Source of the DNA: Paramarasmius palmivorus
Taxonomy: Eukaryota > Basidiomycota > Agaricomycetes > Agaricales > Marasmiaceae
Assembly: GCA_037176845.1 (NCBI GenBank)
Contig: JAYKXP010000063.1
Location: 186,001 to 250,000 of the forward strand
DNA length: 64,000 bases
Direction of reading: 5' to 3'
This document shows, in pieces, positions 36,087 through 48,561 of the stretch (its first letter is position 1; each line of letters starts with the position of its first letter). Made by a program: the position numbers and the translations under genes. The notes below the pieces were generated by a model, which saw only the letters and a list, made by a program, of their open reading frames with translations, searched no databases and was not told the DNA's origin.

Positions 36087-37477
36087 ATGTACGAACAGAC
36101 TCGGCCGGAAGCTCGACCCTTGGTCAATTCATTGCCACCAGAAACCCTTTCCGTCATCTTCGATGTCCAATTCTACTCATCTCTCAGTTCCAGATCCAAA
36201 CGTCTATTTTCAGCAACTGGGACTCCTACTCGGACTCAATTCGGTCTCATCTGGGTAGTGTATGCTGCTACTGGAGAGATGTGTCCTTGAGGACACCAGC
36301 GCTCTGGGCTTCAATTTTCATCGAGATGGCGACATGTAGGCCTCCATCCGTTGCTCTAGAACACCTCAACATGCATCTCACACGCTCGAAATCCTTTCCT
36401 CTTTCAATAACCTTGCATTTCAATGATCGAACTTTCAATTTTGATTAGTGGCTCGAGTTTATACAACAACCCAACACTCCTAATCCCGACGCCTCCTTTC
36501 CGCCCAGTTTTCACTTCCTCGAAAGCATAATTCAACATGCTGAACGCATCCGTCATCTCGCTCTTCACATGCGACCATTCTTATCAATCAATGCATTCGA
36601 TCTCTGGCTCCGGTTCTTGTCTGCATTTCGGGAGAGATTCCACAATCTCAATCGTTTTGTGATTGCTCCGAATCCGAACGACAAGCTATGCGACTTCCTT
36701 GACGCATTCTCTGCCTGTACATTACACAGCATCGAATTCTACATCGGTACCGTCATTTATGATTCAAGAACTGGAAAGTTTCCCTATTCCTAGCTTACCA
36801 ACATTGTAATCGGAAACACTGATTTATCCGTCGCCATTGACATCCTTACCAATTCGCCCTTGGTCCGTAACGCCACTTTTGATTTGAACCAAAGCTCTCC
36901 ACACCCAAACATCCAAACCATTTCTGTACTCGCATACTTGCAATCCTTGGATATTCATAATGGTCCACTCCCGCACTCACGACGAGTACATCGACTTCAT
37001 TAATCTCCTCACTTGTCCCGCATTGACACGTCTATAATTTGCCCTATTCCGTCGGAGTTCTACGTCGATCGCAGAGTTGGATCTCAAGCGTTATCTGCTT
37101 TTGCCATCCGATCGCCAGCGATTTGTCAGTTCCGCTTGGGATCGTCAGAGTTTGACGATGAACAATTCTTATTGATACTCGAGGGGATGAATACACTTTG
37201 GGTCTTGGATTTGAGTCATGATGGTGCGACGAGTGGTGTTATGAAAGGGTTGAGTGCAGGACGGGCGGTACCCAAGTTGAGAGACCTCCAGATTGAGTGG
37301 TATTCGAACGGTTTTGATTGGAATCCGTGGAAGGAGATGGTCACGGGTCGGTGGAAGGTGGAAGATTGTCCGCTTCGGTCGTCGTACATCAAACCTTCCA
37401 AGGTTGGTGTACCGGATGATGTCCAGAGTTGGGTAACAGATAGGCAGCTGGAAGGAAAGGCAGTTAGGATTTCATGA
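36087..37477 (+). pseudogene. F-box protein, pseudogene
   Basis: The ATG at 36087 opens a frame with the F-box first half (PLVNSLPPETLSVIFDVQF). The second half continues in another phase (LGSVCCYWRDVSLRTPALWA, LEHLNMHLTRSKSFPLSITL), so a shift occurs at about 36200-36240. Later segments in the same gene order carry the usual Leu-rich region, with stops at 36446, 36792 and 37002, up to FVIAPNPNDKLCDFLDAFSA and a C-terminal block 37013-37477 ending WVTDRQLEGKAVRIS. The sister genes at 37940, 41930 and 45128 show the normal layout. The repeated stops make this a pseudogene. It is divergently paired with the next gene, with 460 bp between their 3' ends. Confidence 0.7.
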
Positions 37478-37939
37478 AACCGTGACGGTAGGTATGATAT
37501 ATAACCATAGGGTGCCTGAAAGCAAGGAAATCTGTTGTCGGTAGCCGGTGGATTCTGAAAGAAGTATCTTATTGTCGCTCAAAGATCCAATCTCCACTTA
37601 TAGTGCCCTAATGTTGACAGCCACTTACACGCACTCCGGCGAAAAGTACATTTAATGATTTGCAGACTGTAATTGCGACCTTGAGTTTAGCAGTAACGCA
37701 GGTCAGCTGCGGTCTTTCCTAGTGATTACCTCGCGGCCATTTTACTGACAATGAATGTTGTAGTGTCGACATTCTCCAAAGTTTCTATGAACTGATGCAT
37801 ATATCGTATATGGCGTATGGCGTAGTATTGCGAACCCAGATGTCTCGATTTTTTGTGTCACTTGCACAGAAATCGTTAGTACCAATACAATATCTAAGCC
37901 ATAACAACAAGGTAAGTGATAGAGAATATGGTTGAATTG

Positions 37940-39510
37940 CTACGATTGTATCCTATACCTAAGTAATTCAACTTCCTCTTGCTCTTCCTCGTCCCACAGA
38001 GATGATGGAGGCGAATACACGATTCTAATGACTAGTCCTTCGACCTGTAACTGCTGCAGCAGATAGAGATCCAAGATCGGTACCATTTCATCCTCAATCT
38101 TCAAGTATACAGACCGAAGTTGACGCGATGTCACGCTACCTCTCCTTCGCTGAAGCATCTCCAAAAAGGAAAGCCACCCGAGGGCCAATTGAGGGAACTT
38201 TAAACGGAAGTCTTTCAATTCTGGCACCAAGTCCCCTTTACCAAATTCCGCCCAAAAATCCTCCGCGATGAAGAAACTTTCTTCCTCAGGATACTGCGGC
38301 TCCCCACCTACAATCTCCAACATGACGAGTTGCGGCATCATCCAGAGGAGTCCAACCATAACGGCGGACTCGATGTATGTTGAATTTACTCGGAGCTCTT
38401 TGATGTTCGGGGAGTGCACGAGGAAGGAGTTCAGTGCAAGTGTGAACCTTTGAACGGAGCGCCTGAAGTACGCTTTATTCCCCGATCGTGGATCGGGGGA
38501 TAGTAGTAGGTGTTGAGTGTCATTGTGAGCGACAAGGCCGTCAAAGCTGGACAGTTGAGGAGACTGACAAGATTCGTATAACCGTCAAAATTGCTTTTGG
38601 GGTAGTCGGCAAGGAATCCTATGTGTAGCGTCTGCAAGCGTAGAGAGGTGGGGATCCGTTCGTCTCTACGGGAGGCTCTGTCATCATACCGCAGATTCAC
38701 ATCCGCTGATAATAAGTGTTGGAGTTCGCATAGGATGGAGGCGAATTCCCACACATACAGGCGTTCAAGAGTTATGTGAGTCAATTGGGCGGTTGGAAAG
38801 CGTGGTCGGCCATATGTTGTGTAATTATCAAATTTGCGTAACAGCGGCAATTCGGAGAACGCCTCAGCAACGCAATAAGAATCCCTCAAAGGTCCTATAG
38901 GACATACGTCCACGAGGATGTGTTGAAGATTCGTGAGATGAGGTCGAATATGAGGAATCGAATCAGACGCAAATGAGTATGTATCAATATCTTCGGAAAA
39001 GAGGAAAAGGGAGCGAATGCGACTGCCGTGATTAAGAACCAGCTGGAGGAGCCTCCATGCTACAGGCTTATCGCCGACATGGATCCCCTTTGGTGACGTC
39101 ATGAACTCCCCAAAACTTTGGTCATCCAGAAACATCAGATTGAGGGTGATCGTGAGGGGATACGATTTAGAGCGCTCGAGATGTGCTTGTAAGCGTTCAA
39201 TGGTATGTGCTGGATAAGGATGCTCGTCATATATGTCCAGCCAAAGGTACGACCAAAGGGCTGGTGTGGACAAGGAGACATCACACCAGCTACGACACAC
39301 ACTGCCCAAATCTGTAGCGAGGGAATATGAGAGAGGGCCAGAGCCTTCTGGAGGATAGATGTGGAACTCGCTCTTGAATTCCAATCTGGCTCTATTCCAA
39401 GAGGGGAAGCTGGACCGTTTCGAATGAGGAACCAACGCGAGGATTTTGGAAAGAATTTCTGGAGGTAGAGATTGAATTGGAGATGGAGCGCTTGAACTCG
39501 CTTCCGCCAT
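37940..39510 (-). CDS. F-box protein, LRR-like, with one frameshift
   Basis: The ATG at 39510 opens a 359-codon frame: F-box at residues 10-75 (IQSLPPEILSKILALV, LGSVCRSWCDVSLSTPALWS), then the IERLQAHLERSKSYPLTITL segment and a Leu-rich domain. The frame closes at 38431, but a second phase continues without a gap: YFRRSVQRFTLALNSFLVHS and on to a normal C-terminus at 37940. The sequence before and after the shift aligns end to end with the clean sister at 41930, so no intron is needed; a one-base insertion or two-base deletion at about 38440-38500 explains it. A non-consensus GTCGCT donor could in principle remove 71 nt and restore frame. F-box proteins link substrates to SKP1-CUL1 ligases; the target is unknown. 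Either a recent pseudogene or a sequence error. Confidence 0.75.
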
Positions 39511-39867
39511 AGGAAGTTGTCTGGTGAGTGAGGAATGAACTGAATGAGGACACGCGCGTTGATTGGCCCTTCTCCCCCAACGATGATCGTGGTTGTGGTA
39601 CAGGAAGCAATGTCACGCTTGTCACAGTTTGATCGAACTTGATCAGATGACTTTCTCGCGTGGCTGGTGCTCTGGCAGTGGGGGTCTGAATATCCACAGA
39701 ACGTGCGTAAGGAATCAGACAACATTTAACGCAATATATCAGGGTAAACTGGTACTGTACAATAGCCTGCGCCGTACTCTACACTCACCAGCAATAAGCC
39801 CCTCCAGGCTCAAACCAAAGGAACGCAGTCGGAACTGTGTTCGCAATACAAGGTCTTCGATACTAGA

Positions 39868-40215
39868 CTACAGCGATGATTTTATGACTGGAATTAATCG
39901 AACATAATCCTTTGATTGTAATTCCAATGAAGAAGCGTTTAATGAACGGAGGATGGTCAAAAAATGGGGTTCAATATCCGTGATGTGGTCCTGCTGCCAT
40001 ATCGTGTAATATATACGGCGTTTACGAAGTGATGGGAGCGCAATGAGTGGGTCTACAGTCGGAATATCCACCTTGTTGTTATACAGGCGATAAATGACTT
40101 CCATCGGTTCTAGAGCAGAGCCACAAGCTCTCATCGCCTCAAGAATTGTGTCCGTCCTATCCCAGAGACCGCCAAATGGCGCAAACCCCCATCGGCGAAT
40201 ATCTCCCTTACTCAC
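39868..40215 (-). pseudogene. Possible C-terminal relic of an F-box/LRR-like protein
   Basis: The 115-codon frame (DTILEAMRACGSALEPMEVI, then LPSLRKRRIYYTIWQQDH) has no F-box and no ATG context. It lies between F-box loci. The pattern of Leu spacing and its location suggest a fragment of the same family; the match is weak. Confidence 0.3.
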
Positions 40216-40347
40216 ATCTGTTGGTGGAGATCGAGATACAGACTTTCAGCAGGCGTAACCAAACTTCGGCCGGCTTTCATCTTGGTCAAGTGTGTCACCG
40301 ATGAAGAAATATATCGTTATTGACCTCCTTTCTGGTCGTCGATACGG

Positions 40348-41565
40348 GTGGAATTAGAACCTCAGTCCTATTCTAGCATGACTTTGGACAGGATCAAGAT
40401 GTATTTGGAGCGCTCACGCTCCAATCCTTTGTCCATGACCATTCGGCTGGGCAATTTTCCCATGGACGAGTCTCAGCTGGGGCCACTCTCTGACTCAGAG
40501 GATCCCGATGATCACGATTTCACTACCGTCAGTAGCCTTTGCGATATCATCCTTAATCACAGTTCTCGTATCCAACACCTTTCACTCCAATTTGTTCACA
40601 CATCTTTACCGACTTTGGCCCAACGATTCGTGTCCAAACTACAAGCTAGTCTAGAAGATCTCAGGGACTTGGTCGTCCTCATCAATAGGGACAACGCAGT
40701 CCATGTTCTAGAAGATTTCTCTTTCCCGCATCTTTGCAGCACTATGCTGTGTAATAGGCTACCGCTGGCGCAACCAAACGCCAGCACAACCACAGCACCT
40801 TCGCAGACTTCACATAACCGCACTCGACCTCGTCGAAGCCAACTTGAATATCTCTACTCTCCTTCCTCAATTTCCCCGTCTACGTTCACACTCTCTTCAC
40901 TCGCAGTCCTAGATTTCCAAATAATGCTCTGCTACCACCCGATACTGTTCCAAACCTATCATTAGCTCACCTTACCGAGTTGAATCTCGGATTGAGGTAT
41001 CTATGCGCTGCTGACCAGTTTGCCGCTCTCCTCCAATCTCTGGATACACCTTCCTTGACTTGCTTATCCTTCCGTGGCACCCCTCATAGGCATTCCCCAC
41101 GTTCGTACAAGCGATCACGACATTTATTGGGCAATGTCCAGACATCGACACTGTGTGTCTCTTTGACGTACCACTCGTAGACGACGTTCTTCTTTCGATG
41201 TTGGCGCTACGCAGACTTGCGTTATTAGACATTACCGATGTACATGGGTACGGTCCTGCTATAACCAACCGTTTCCTCAGCGAGTTGGCAACCGCAGGAG
41301 TCGTACCAAGTTTGAATGACCTTAGGTTAGTGATGCGCCAGTCACTATATGAAGGTGTTCTCGAGCTGATGTTGCAAAGGCGAGCTAGATTGCCGGGGTA
41401 CGTCTACAGTCGGCGTATTCGATTGTTGTGGAGTCGTTGGTACCACGCCTTGACCTTCAACGTCTGCGAGAGTTGCAGCGTCAGGGGCTGGCGATTAGAG
41501 TGCTTACAAGTCAGAATAGGGATGGTGATTGCGGCATTGAGGTGCTGGGGTACGAAATCCATTAA
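40348..41565 (+). pseudogene. F-box family protein lacking its F-box, pseudogene
   Basis: The 5' frame (40348-40965) begins inside the segment that normally follows the F-box: MTLDRIKMYLERSRSNPLSM, then a Leu-rich region (NHSSRIQHLSLQFVHTSLPT). The N-terminal F-box is missing. From about 40760 the coding continues in other phases: LTELNLGLRYL near 40970, then DVPLVDDVLLSMLALRRLAL at 41153 and the usual C-terminal block (FLSELATAGVVPSLNDLRLV). At least two shifts are needed. It is convergent with the minus-strand gene at 41930. Confidence 0.65.
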
Positions 41566-41929
41566 AAGGCTTTTGTGTAGAAATAGTTTGCACTCTCCAT
41601 CATTACCGATGTCTCTAATCTCATTGTATTCCTTATATACTTTTCGGCCTTTTAAAATAACGGATATACTAAGACGAATCATCTAAGCACAGACCGTTTA
41701 AGGATATTTTGTGATCGTAGAATATAACTTCATTCCGCATGTCAAGGTTTTGCAAGTTTGTACGTTTTACGGATAAATATTACTCGGTGGAGGATAGTTA
41801 TATACAATTGCATCATGCAACTAGCTCTAGACAACAAGTTAGTGGGCTATTCAGCGCATTTGATGTCTCAAAAACACGTACCGATATTTACAAACTCTAG
41901 CTGAGATCCATGGTTCGAATGTGTGATTA

Positions 41930-43336
41930 TCAGAGACCTTCCTTCTGCAATTCATGCAGAGATTGAACGTCGAAATGAGGCGCTGAACAGTTGTGAACCT
42001 TGAAATACGCGGATCGGATCTGAGTTCCCCGTGATGCTCGTCTTGTCCGTAGCATCTCCTCGAGAACGCGCTTCTCAGATGCACATCGACCCATCACCAG
42101 TCTCAATTCCTTGAGCTTCGGGAGGATCGACGCACTCCCCAACTTCTCCAGAAACCGATCCGTTATCATTGTACTGTCAGTGCACCCTTCATCGACGTCT
42201 AAAGTGACGAGTTTAGGCATGCGTTCCAAAATGGAGATGATATGGTGGTCCTCGAATGGGAAATTGACAAGACTGAAAGAAATAATCAGGGGACACCGTG
42301 CAGCGAAGGAAGTCAATCCTTGTGTAACAACGATCCACTCCGAAGTAATATGTGACCCAGAAGACCTCTGGATTTCACATGAAAGGTACTTCAAGGCAGG
42401 AAATGAAACAATACCAAGAACCTCCTTAAGGTTTTCGGCGTCATACACATACTCGAAGTCGATGTGTAACGCCCCGAGATGCGGAAGGGATAACGTTCTT
42501 AGTTCGATTCCGGGGCTGCAGTAGCTCTGAGATAGGCTTAGCTGTGCTGATCGAATGGAGGGACAAGATGATAACGATTCCACCAACATATCCATATCTC
42601 CTGCCGAAAGAGTCAGATGGTCGAGACGAGTAAATCTCCCCAGGTTGATCGGACGCTCGCTATCCATGTCCAATAGTACCAGGCTATGCAGTTGTGACGG
42701 ATTAATGAGCGTGTCAAGAGCATCATGTGGCTCCAGGTCTAGGCCATCGATGGCGAGATGGGTGAGAGTCGGCAAGCGACCGCGGAGCTGAGCTAGAAAG
42801 GAGGATGCAAATCTATCGTCAGAGATTGGGTGGTAACGTTCAATGAATTCCAGGGAGAGGCGGCGAATCCGGTGGGAATGATGGAAAACGTGTTCGACGA
42901 TTCGGCAGGGGATGATCAACTCGGGGTGAAATGACTGATCGTTTCCATGGTGAAATGCACCCCCAGCTGCACTGACGAGATGGGAATAACCATCCCTATG
43001 AAAATCTTCCTTGTCAAAGACCATCTGTATGAAAAGTGGGCCTGGCATGGAGCGTTCTAGATGCATCTGTAGATGCTCTATCACGCACTCGGTGTAACCA
43101 GAGTCGTCGAATTCTATCAACATTGATGCCCAAAGTGCAGGCGTATTCAATGTGACATTTCTCCATCCACGACACACACTACCCAGAAGAGAAGCAGTGG
43201 AGTATGGCGAGCTGCGAAACTTGTGGAAAACATTTTGAGGGCATGGCTTGCCTTCGTTTGTGCGACTGTTCACTTCCAGGAAAACGCCAGCGAGGATCTC
43301 GAGTGGTAGTGAGTCTATTGGAGGCGTAGGATTCAT
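41930..43336 (-). CDS. F-box protein with LRR-like C-terminus (intact, 468 aa)
   Basis: Single-exon frame from ATG 43336 to the stop at 41930. F-box at residues 5-65: IDSLPLEILAGVFLEV and LGSVCRGWRNVTLNTPALWA. It is followed by the family signature VIEHLQMHLERSMPGPLFIQ, then a domain of irregular leucine-rich repeats (residues 150-450) and the C-terminal LVMGRCASEKRVLEEMLRTR. Mushroom genomes carry large, fast-evolving families of this type. The expected role is as substrate receptor of an SCF ubiquitin ligase in the cytosol or nucleus; the substrate cannot be read from the sequence. This is the only member of the local cluster without a stop or frameshift, and it serves as a reference for the broken ones. 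Confidence 0.88.
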   Translation of the reverse strand: MNPTPPIDSLPLEILAGVFLEVNSRTNEGKPCPQNVFHKFRSSPYSTASLLGSVCRGWRNVTLNTPALWASMLIEFDDSGYTECVIEHLQMHLERSMPGPLFIQMVFDKEDFHRDGYSHLVSAAGGAFHHGNDQSFHPELIIPCRIVEHVFHHSHRIRRLSLEFIERYHPISDDRFASSFLAQLRGRLPTLTHLAIDGLDLEPHDALDTLINPSQLHSLVLLDMDSERPINLGRFTRLDHLTLSAGDMDMLVESLSSCPSIRSAQLSLSQSYCSPGIELRTLSLPHLGALHIDFEYVYDAENLKEVLGIVSFPALKYLSCEIQRSSGSHITSEWIVVTQGLTSFAARCPLIISFSLVNFPFEDHHIISILERMPKLVTLDVDEGCTDSTMITDRFLEKLGSASILPKLKELRLVMGRCASEKRVLEEMLRTRRASRGTQIRSAYFKVHNCSAPHFDVQSLHELQKEGL

Positions 43337-43966
43337 CCGAGTTGAATGTGTCAGTACTGTTTGCGATATACTTGCCAGACGCGTACGTTTTGGTTACTTC
43401 GTTTGAACTGATGGTGGTTTTGAGCAAGAAAACATGTCACAGCTGTCACGATCCGTTATCTGATCACATCAATTAAGCGCTCAATCCGGGTACTTTGGCG
43501 CGCATTTGGCGCGAAAGCTAGACTTAAAGGCGTACATTTTATCTTGTACAGGCTACAAGCATCCACGTTCAAGTAATGAGGCTCAACATAATTTATATAA
43601 TCCCTTTTGCCGCTTTAACTAATGTCTGGTACACATACGATGCCAAAGCTCCGAGGAGGGTCTTATTTCAGCTCCCGCCCAACACGCTTAACTAATGAGA
43701 CGTTGACGTTTTGACATTATCCCAAGGAGGTACGAAACGGGATGGAGTAAACGAACGGACAGGCTCAGTTTTTTTGTCTACCAAAGAAAGTCATGTAGAT
43801 TTGAAAATAGGATACTGTCTGTATTCTTATTCGCAGTAAGGTCAAGATGACCGGATTCTGCTTGATCAATGATGTGAATAGTCAACTTGAACCCCGCAGT
43901 CGGCAAGATAAGAAGGCAGTCAATATTGAGACAAGAAAGAATACATATCAGCGTCACCATACCGGC

Positions 43967-44836
43967 TTATTGCTCCATTTCATATCCAAGTACTTCCTCG
44001 CCACTATTCCTGCTAACTACCCGTACTGCTAGACCTCCATGTTGTAATTCTCGCAACGAGTCGAGGTTGAGAGCTTCCACCGTGGACTGATCGACCATCA
44101 GATGCGCTGACCGTAGACGCGACATATATCTTCGACTCGACAACATACTCTCAACTGCGCCCTTTTCCAGCGAAGGGCCACCCCGAACAATTCTAATATC
44201 CTTCAACTCTGGTCCAACCTCGCATTCCCCTAGTACCTTCATGAAGTGGTTGGTGATGATTCGACCGTTTAGAATCTTGGTTATCGTGTCTGTGATTGCC
44301 AACATCATGAGCAAGGCTTCCAATCTGCCCTGCAGCCTCGTCATGAAATCGAACTCAAATGTTGATGATTTGCCATAAATAGCGTGAACTGAAAGGTGAT
44401 GGATCTGGGCAGCGTTGCGGAAAAGAAGGTTAAAAATATCGCAAGGACCCACTACATAAGTAGTCCGATTCGCGATCTTCGGTAATGCGTGGCCATGAGG
44501 GACTCACGGCAGCAAGGATGGGGTTCGCTTCATTTACGGTGAAGTCATCAAGCTCGATTGTGATGGTTAAAGGATGAGTTTACAAGCGTTGAAGATGCAT
44601 ATTTGCGGTCGAAAAGGGATAACCTCCTGCATCGAGCAGGATCGCTGCCCAGAGTGAAGCAGTTGCGATGCTTCTCCACCGACGGCAGACTTGGTTAAGA
44701 CTGTCAAAGACCAAGTATGTATCATTAGAGGAAATTCGGACATGTCAGATGGGTCATCAACCACACCAGATATGAGTAAAAGGGTTTCCGGCGGAAGGGA
44801 GCCGACATCTAGCGTGGTAATACAAGAGGAGAACAT
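43967..44836 (-). pseudogene. F-box protein, pseudogene
   Basis: The 5' part (TLDVGSLPPETLLLISGVV) is an F-box first half in frame with an upstream methionine at 44836. The second half continues in a different phase (LNQVCRRWRSIATASLWAAI), with a stop in the following MHLQRL segment near 44580. The C-terminal block (43967-44452, RIVRGGPSLEKGAVESMLSS, then STVEALNLDSLRELQHGGLA) is open. The total is shorter than its sisters because much of the Leu-rich domain is deleted. Pseudogene. Confidence 0.68.
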
Positions 44837-45127
44837 ACGGTTCGGGCAATCATGATGGTGATAGTGATCAAAGAGAGGATGTCACAAGTGTGACAAACTA
44901 ATGGATGACTGCAGAATAGACGCTCAATCTAGGGCGGCTCGAATGCAAAGACATGGGCCCAAAACATGGTCAAATCCAAGTGTACTACATTCAGAGAATT
45001 TACGACAATTGTATAGTACAAACTTCAAGAAATCAAGACATAGATCATAGCCCATATAGAACAGAGTCGTAACACAGCCAATCCGCAGAACTGGTCATCA
45101 GCCCGCGTAAACCTAACACTTCAAGTT

Positions 45128-46502
45128 TCAAGGTACAAATTCCTCTGCCATATTCTGCACAACCATCATCCCAAGCCGATATTTATCATCCATCTGCACC
45201 TTTATATCCACTGAACGAAGCACGTCCGACCGAGATTCACGCATCTTTTCGAGTAACCCGTCCTCCGGCTCTTTTGGAACCACAATCGTCAAACTACGCA
45301 GCTGTGGCACAATGCCTTCCTTAGACAACTCTTTCAGCACCACAGTGCTGATGGAAGCTGCTGCAGGGATCGAACCAACTTGCAGCTGCGTAATGGCTAG
45401 TTCAGCAACACTTCGTAGCTTCGCTAATAGCTGCGGGATGTGACAGATGTCGAAGGGAACCCGTGTCATGCGGAGGACACGAACATGCTCGAGGAGATGC
45501 TGCATTGCTGGGTAAACGCTTCGTTGTTGAACGAACATACATACACTGGAGTCTTCCTTGACGATGAGTGAGAAATGAGTCAATGCGGGAAGGACCAATA
45601 TCTCTAGAGCAAGGAATAAGTCATCTGATTCCCACTCGTCGATGTACCTGATCTCCAGAGTGTGCAAGTGAGGCAAAAGGAGTCGAGTAGCTCGAGAGAG
45701 ATCGGAGTGTGGTGAATGAGAATAACAGATGCGGAGCTTTGCCACCATCAAGTTGGGAAAGCGTGGAAGAAACATTAAGAGCACTTGTGGAGTCACATCC
45801 AATAAGCCGAGCTCCGTAATCTGCGACAGTGGTAATGTGTGCCATCGGAAGAAGTTGTCGCTTCGGCAAGGTTGGTGAAGCGTAAAGCTGTGGATTGGAA
45901 ATATCGAAAGATCCAAAACTTCATGTGGCGATTGTGGTGTGGAAAGGGAGAGATGGCGAAGAGAAGTAAAAGAGTGGCGGAAAGTGGAAAGAATGAATGC
46001 TGCGGATGGATCATCGCCAGAAATGCCTCCCAAAACAAACGCCAAACGGTGGATGCGATCAGAATGATTGAAGAGGGTTTTGATGAGCATGCACCAGGCG
46101 CGCAGCTCTACGGGGGCATTCACCACTTGACCCACGATAGCTTGCATCACCAAGTCGGTATTTGCAACGGTTAGGTGAATTGATAAAGGTGCGTTGCCGG
46201 AACGCTCGAGGTGGATCATACACACGATTCAATAATCGAAACGGGTCTCTGTTCCATCCGGGGATAACCGAAATATGAAGCGATGCCCAAAGAGCGGGGG
46301 TGTCGAGGGTGACTGTCCGCCAACGTTTGCAGACGCTGCCCAAATGTGATCCAATCGAGATGGACTTCCCTTGACAGGCACATAAAAATGCGCTCTGGGT
46401 TACAAAGTCTGTGTCATTGTAATCCAGCTCAACATCGAGGAATATCTTCGAGAGCACCTTTGCAGGTACGAAATCGATAATAGGCCTAGGTTGACTCTTC
46501 AT
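45128..46502 (-). CDS. F-box protein, LRR-like, with one frameshift
   Basis: ATG at 46502. The first frame has the F-box (PIIDFVPAKVLSKIFLDVEL, LGSVCKRWRTVTLDTPALWA) and goes out of phase at about 46215-46232. A second frame (to 45128) continues exactly where the family signature is expected: MIHLERSGNAPLSIHLTV, then a full Leu-rich domain and the C-terminus (ELSKEGIVPQLRSLTIVVPK). The two parts abut with no room for an intron, so one inserted or lost base separates them. With that single change excepted, the gene is complete at about 455 residues. As with 37940, this is either a young pseudogene or a sequence error. The expected function is as for the other F-box members. Confidence 0.75.
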
Positions 46503-46562
46503 GATCTGCTTGAACAAAAAGGTTAGTAGTAGAACTCTACGGCAGGTTGTTGATGAACGCAC

Positions 46563-47160
46563 TGTCGTCGATGGTCGTTGTGCAAGTCAAGAAGTGGACA
46601 CCACGTTATTCGTGTCCAAGTCAGGGCAATAAGCTAAGCAACGAGGCAAAAACGTGGCACACTATCATAATGGTTTTCTCTATATTTGGCACCCCCAGTG
46701 ATAGCCGACATCCCCAGACTTTAAAAGGGAACACCTCAATTCATCTGGGTTTCAAGCCCTACGTACGCGGGAACATGTTGGATCCATGTCGCGTACATAT
46801 GATGCCACGCGGGCTACCAAATGAATTCGTATAGAGACAATGAGAAAACAATCACTATTCCATTCAAAATCATCCCAAGATACCTTGATAACTTGATCTC
46901 TGATAGGGAGTCAAACCGTGACTCAATTCGGCCAAATGCTAGATATCAACAGCTCGAAACCACCCAGGGAGTAGTAACCTTTCATTAGGTATACAGGTCA
47001 AACCAAAATGCACACCCCTGCGTCATCAAAGAGTATCATATTTGTAAAGTGCCTACCGAGAAAAGACTCAGAAGGATATTACACAAATTCCTGGTGTCAA
47101 AATACCGGAGAGGAGAAAGGATCGTCTGGGGCATGGATAGTCCAAGATGTGAACAAAAAG
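46563..47160. other. No recognisable gene
   Basis: Short frames only. This is the boundary between the F-box cluster and the tRNA-rich region. Confidence 0.35.
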
Positions 47161-47179
47161 CACTCGATGCGACCACTAT

Positions 47180-47261
47180 CCCCCTGATTGGGATTCGAAC
47201 CCACGTTATCCGAGGAGTCTAATTACAATCTCGCGGATGCTGACCAGTGTACTATCAGGGC
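47180..47261 (-). pseudogene. tRNA-like sequence (degenerate)
   Basis: The minus strand folds as a tRNA with a 6-bp acceptor stem (mismatch at 1-72), a T-arm with TTCGAAT loop, and an anticodon-stem candidate ATCCG/CGGAT enclosing a loop of 21 nt as if intron-bearing. Position 33 is not U and the D-stem has a mismatch, so I cannot name the amino acid. The shape resembles the intron-containing tRNA-Asp genes nearby. Probably a relic. Confidence 0.45.
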
Positions 47262-47901
47262 TTTCATATTCCTATATCGATTTTGGTACATATCTTCGTT
47301 GTGGTGCATAGACCGTCTATTCAATATAGCTTGAGCGAACAATACGGGATTGTAACTTTGCTAGGACCTACGGGGATACGGGGCTGTGAGACTTGCAAGC
47401 TCAATGTTAAATGTCAAGATGTAATGAAAGACGCTGAGGGAAAAACCGTTGAAGCAAGGACTTGATTATTGTAATAGATCTCACATTCGCCCGACTGAGC
47501 ACAGTTATCGTAAGATGTACTACGTACCAGGGATCCTAGAGTACAAATGTGCAAGATCATAGAATGAGACGTACCAGGCAGATACATCGATAGAGCAAAG
47601 ACACCGACGTTATTGAAATCGAAAGTAAAATCCACAGGGAAATGCGTACCTCTGGGAGACTAATCAAAACAACATACACAACCAACAGACATACTCCGGG
47701 TGCATGTCACTCATAGCGCGTGCAAATCGTCAGTCGCGTGAAATTACAAACCGATCCGTGTCAAAACAATAAAAAGGAACCAGGAAATTCAAAACTCACA
47801 TACCATTCAAGCGATCCACGGTACGAGTCGCAAGCTGTGTAGTAATACACTTTCACACCTTCGTCCTGGCCGTAGGATAAAAACGAACGTTAGCGAGACA
47901 G

Positions 47902-47992
47902 TGATCTCCACCCGGATTGAACGGATGACCTTCGGGATGCAATGTCGATACGCGAACTGGAATCCGACGCTCTACCGCTGAGCTAGGAGATC
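47902..47992 (-). tRNA. tRNA-Trp (CCA) with intron
   Basis: The acceptor stem GATCTCC/GGAGATC is perfect, the D-arm is GCTC/GAGC, and the T-arm is ATCCG-TTCAATC-CGGGT with two G-U type pairs accepted. The anticodon loop reads TTCCAG, giving anticodon CCA. An intron of about 19 nt follows position 37, the standard eukaryotic site. The discriminator is A. The anticodon stem has one A-C mismatch at its loop end. A decayed second copy is at 51671. Confidence 0.85.
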
Positions 47993-48472
47993 GATACTAC
48001 AACGGGTTTCGACCTCCGTGATGGACAGATCTATCGTCATATGAATTGATTATGTTCGTGAGCCATGAATGACGCGTTATCACTGTAAACGAAGTCAGTC
48101 GCAAGGATTCAATAAACGATCCATAGCATGTAATTCAAAAGTTCGAAAGTTCAATCAAGGGAGCGGAAGGGAACCTGGGTGTTCAATATGCACGAATGCT
48201 AATCAACCTAGCGTATGCGCATATATAGTAATCTCGCATGTATAGACCAGGGACCTGTGTACACGAAAACGAGGTCTAGCGTGAAGTTGAAGTAGAGCGA
48301 AATCTGGCATGTGTATTCATAAAGGGAACCTGGTCCCGGCGCGTAACGGCGATTCATGGAAAGACCACCGAATATGATGGTTTCATGTTGAGTTCATGTT
48401 GAGATTGGGAAGGGGAGACAACGAATCAAATACTTACAAAAGGTAGCGGCAAAACAGCACGCGACCTCTTCA

Positions 48473-48561
48473 TTCCCTGACTGGGAGTCGAACCCAGTGC
48501 GAACGGTACCGACGTCCAACCTGAATCACACCGGATGTACTGACCGATGGACCATCAGGGA
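48473..48561 (-). pseudogene. tRNA-like sequence (degenerate, Asp/Glu-type)
   Basis: The acceptor TCCCTGA/TCAGGGA and the T-arm CTGGG-TTCGACT-CCCAG are perfect. The D-arm has one mismatch. The anticodon arm is long, as if containing an intron, but neither possible stem leaves a U at position 33, so the anticodon is unreadable. It is probably derived from the tRNA-Asp family of this region. Confidence 0.5.
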
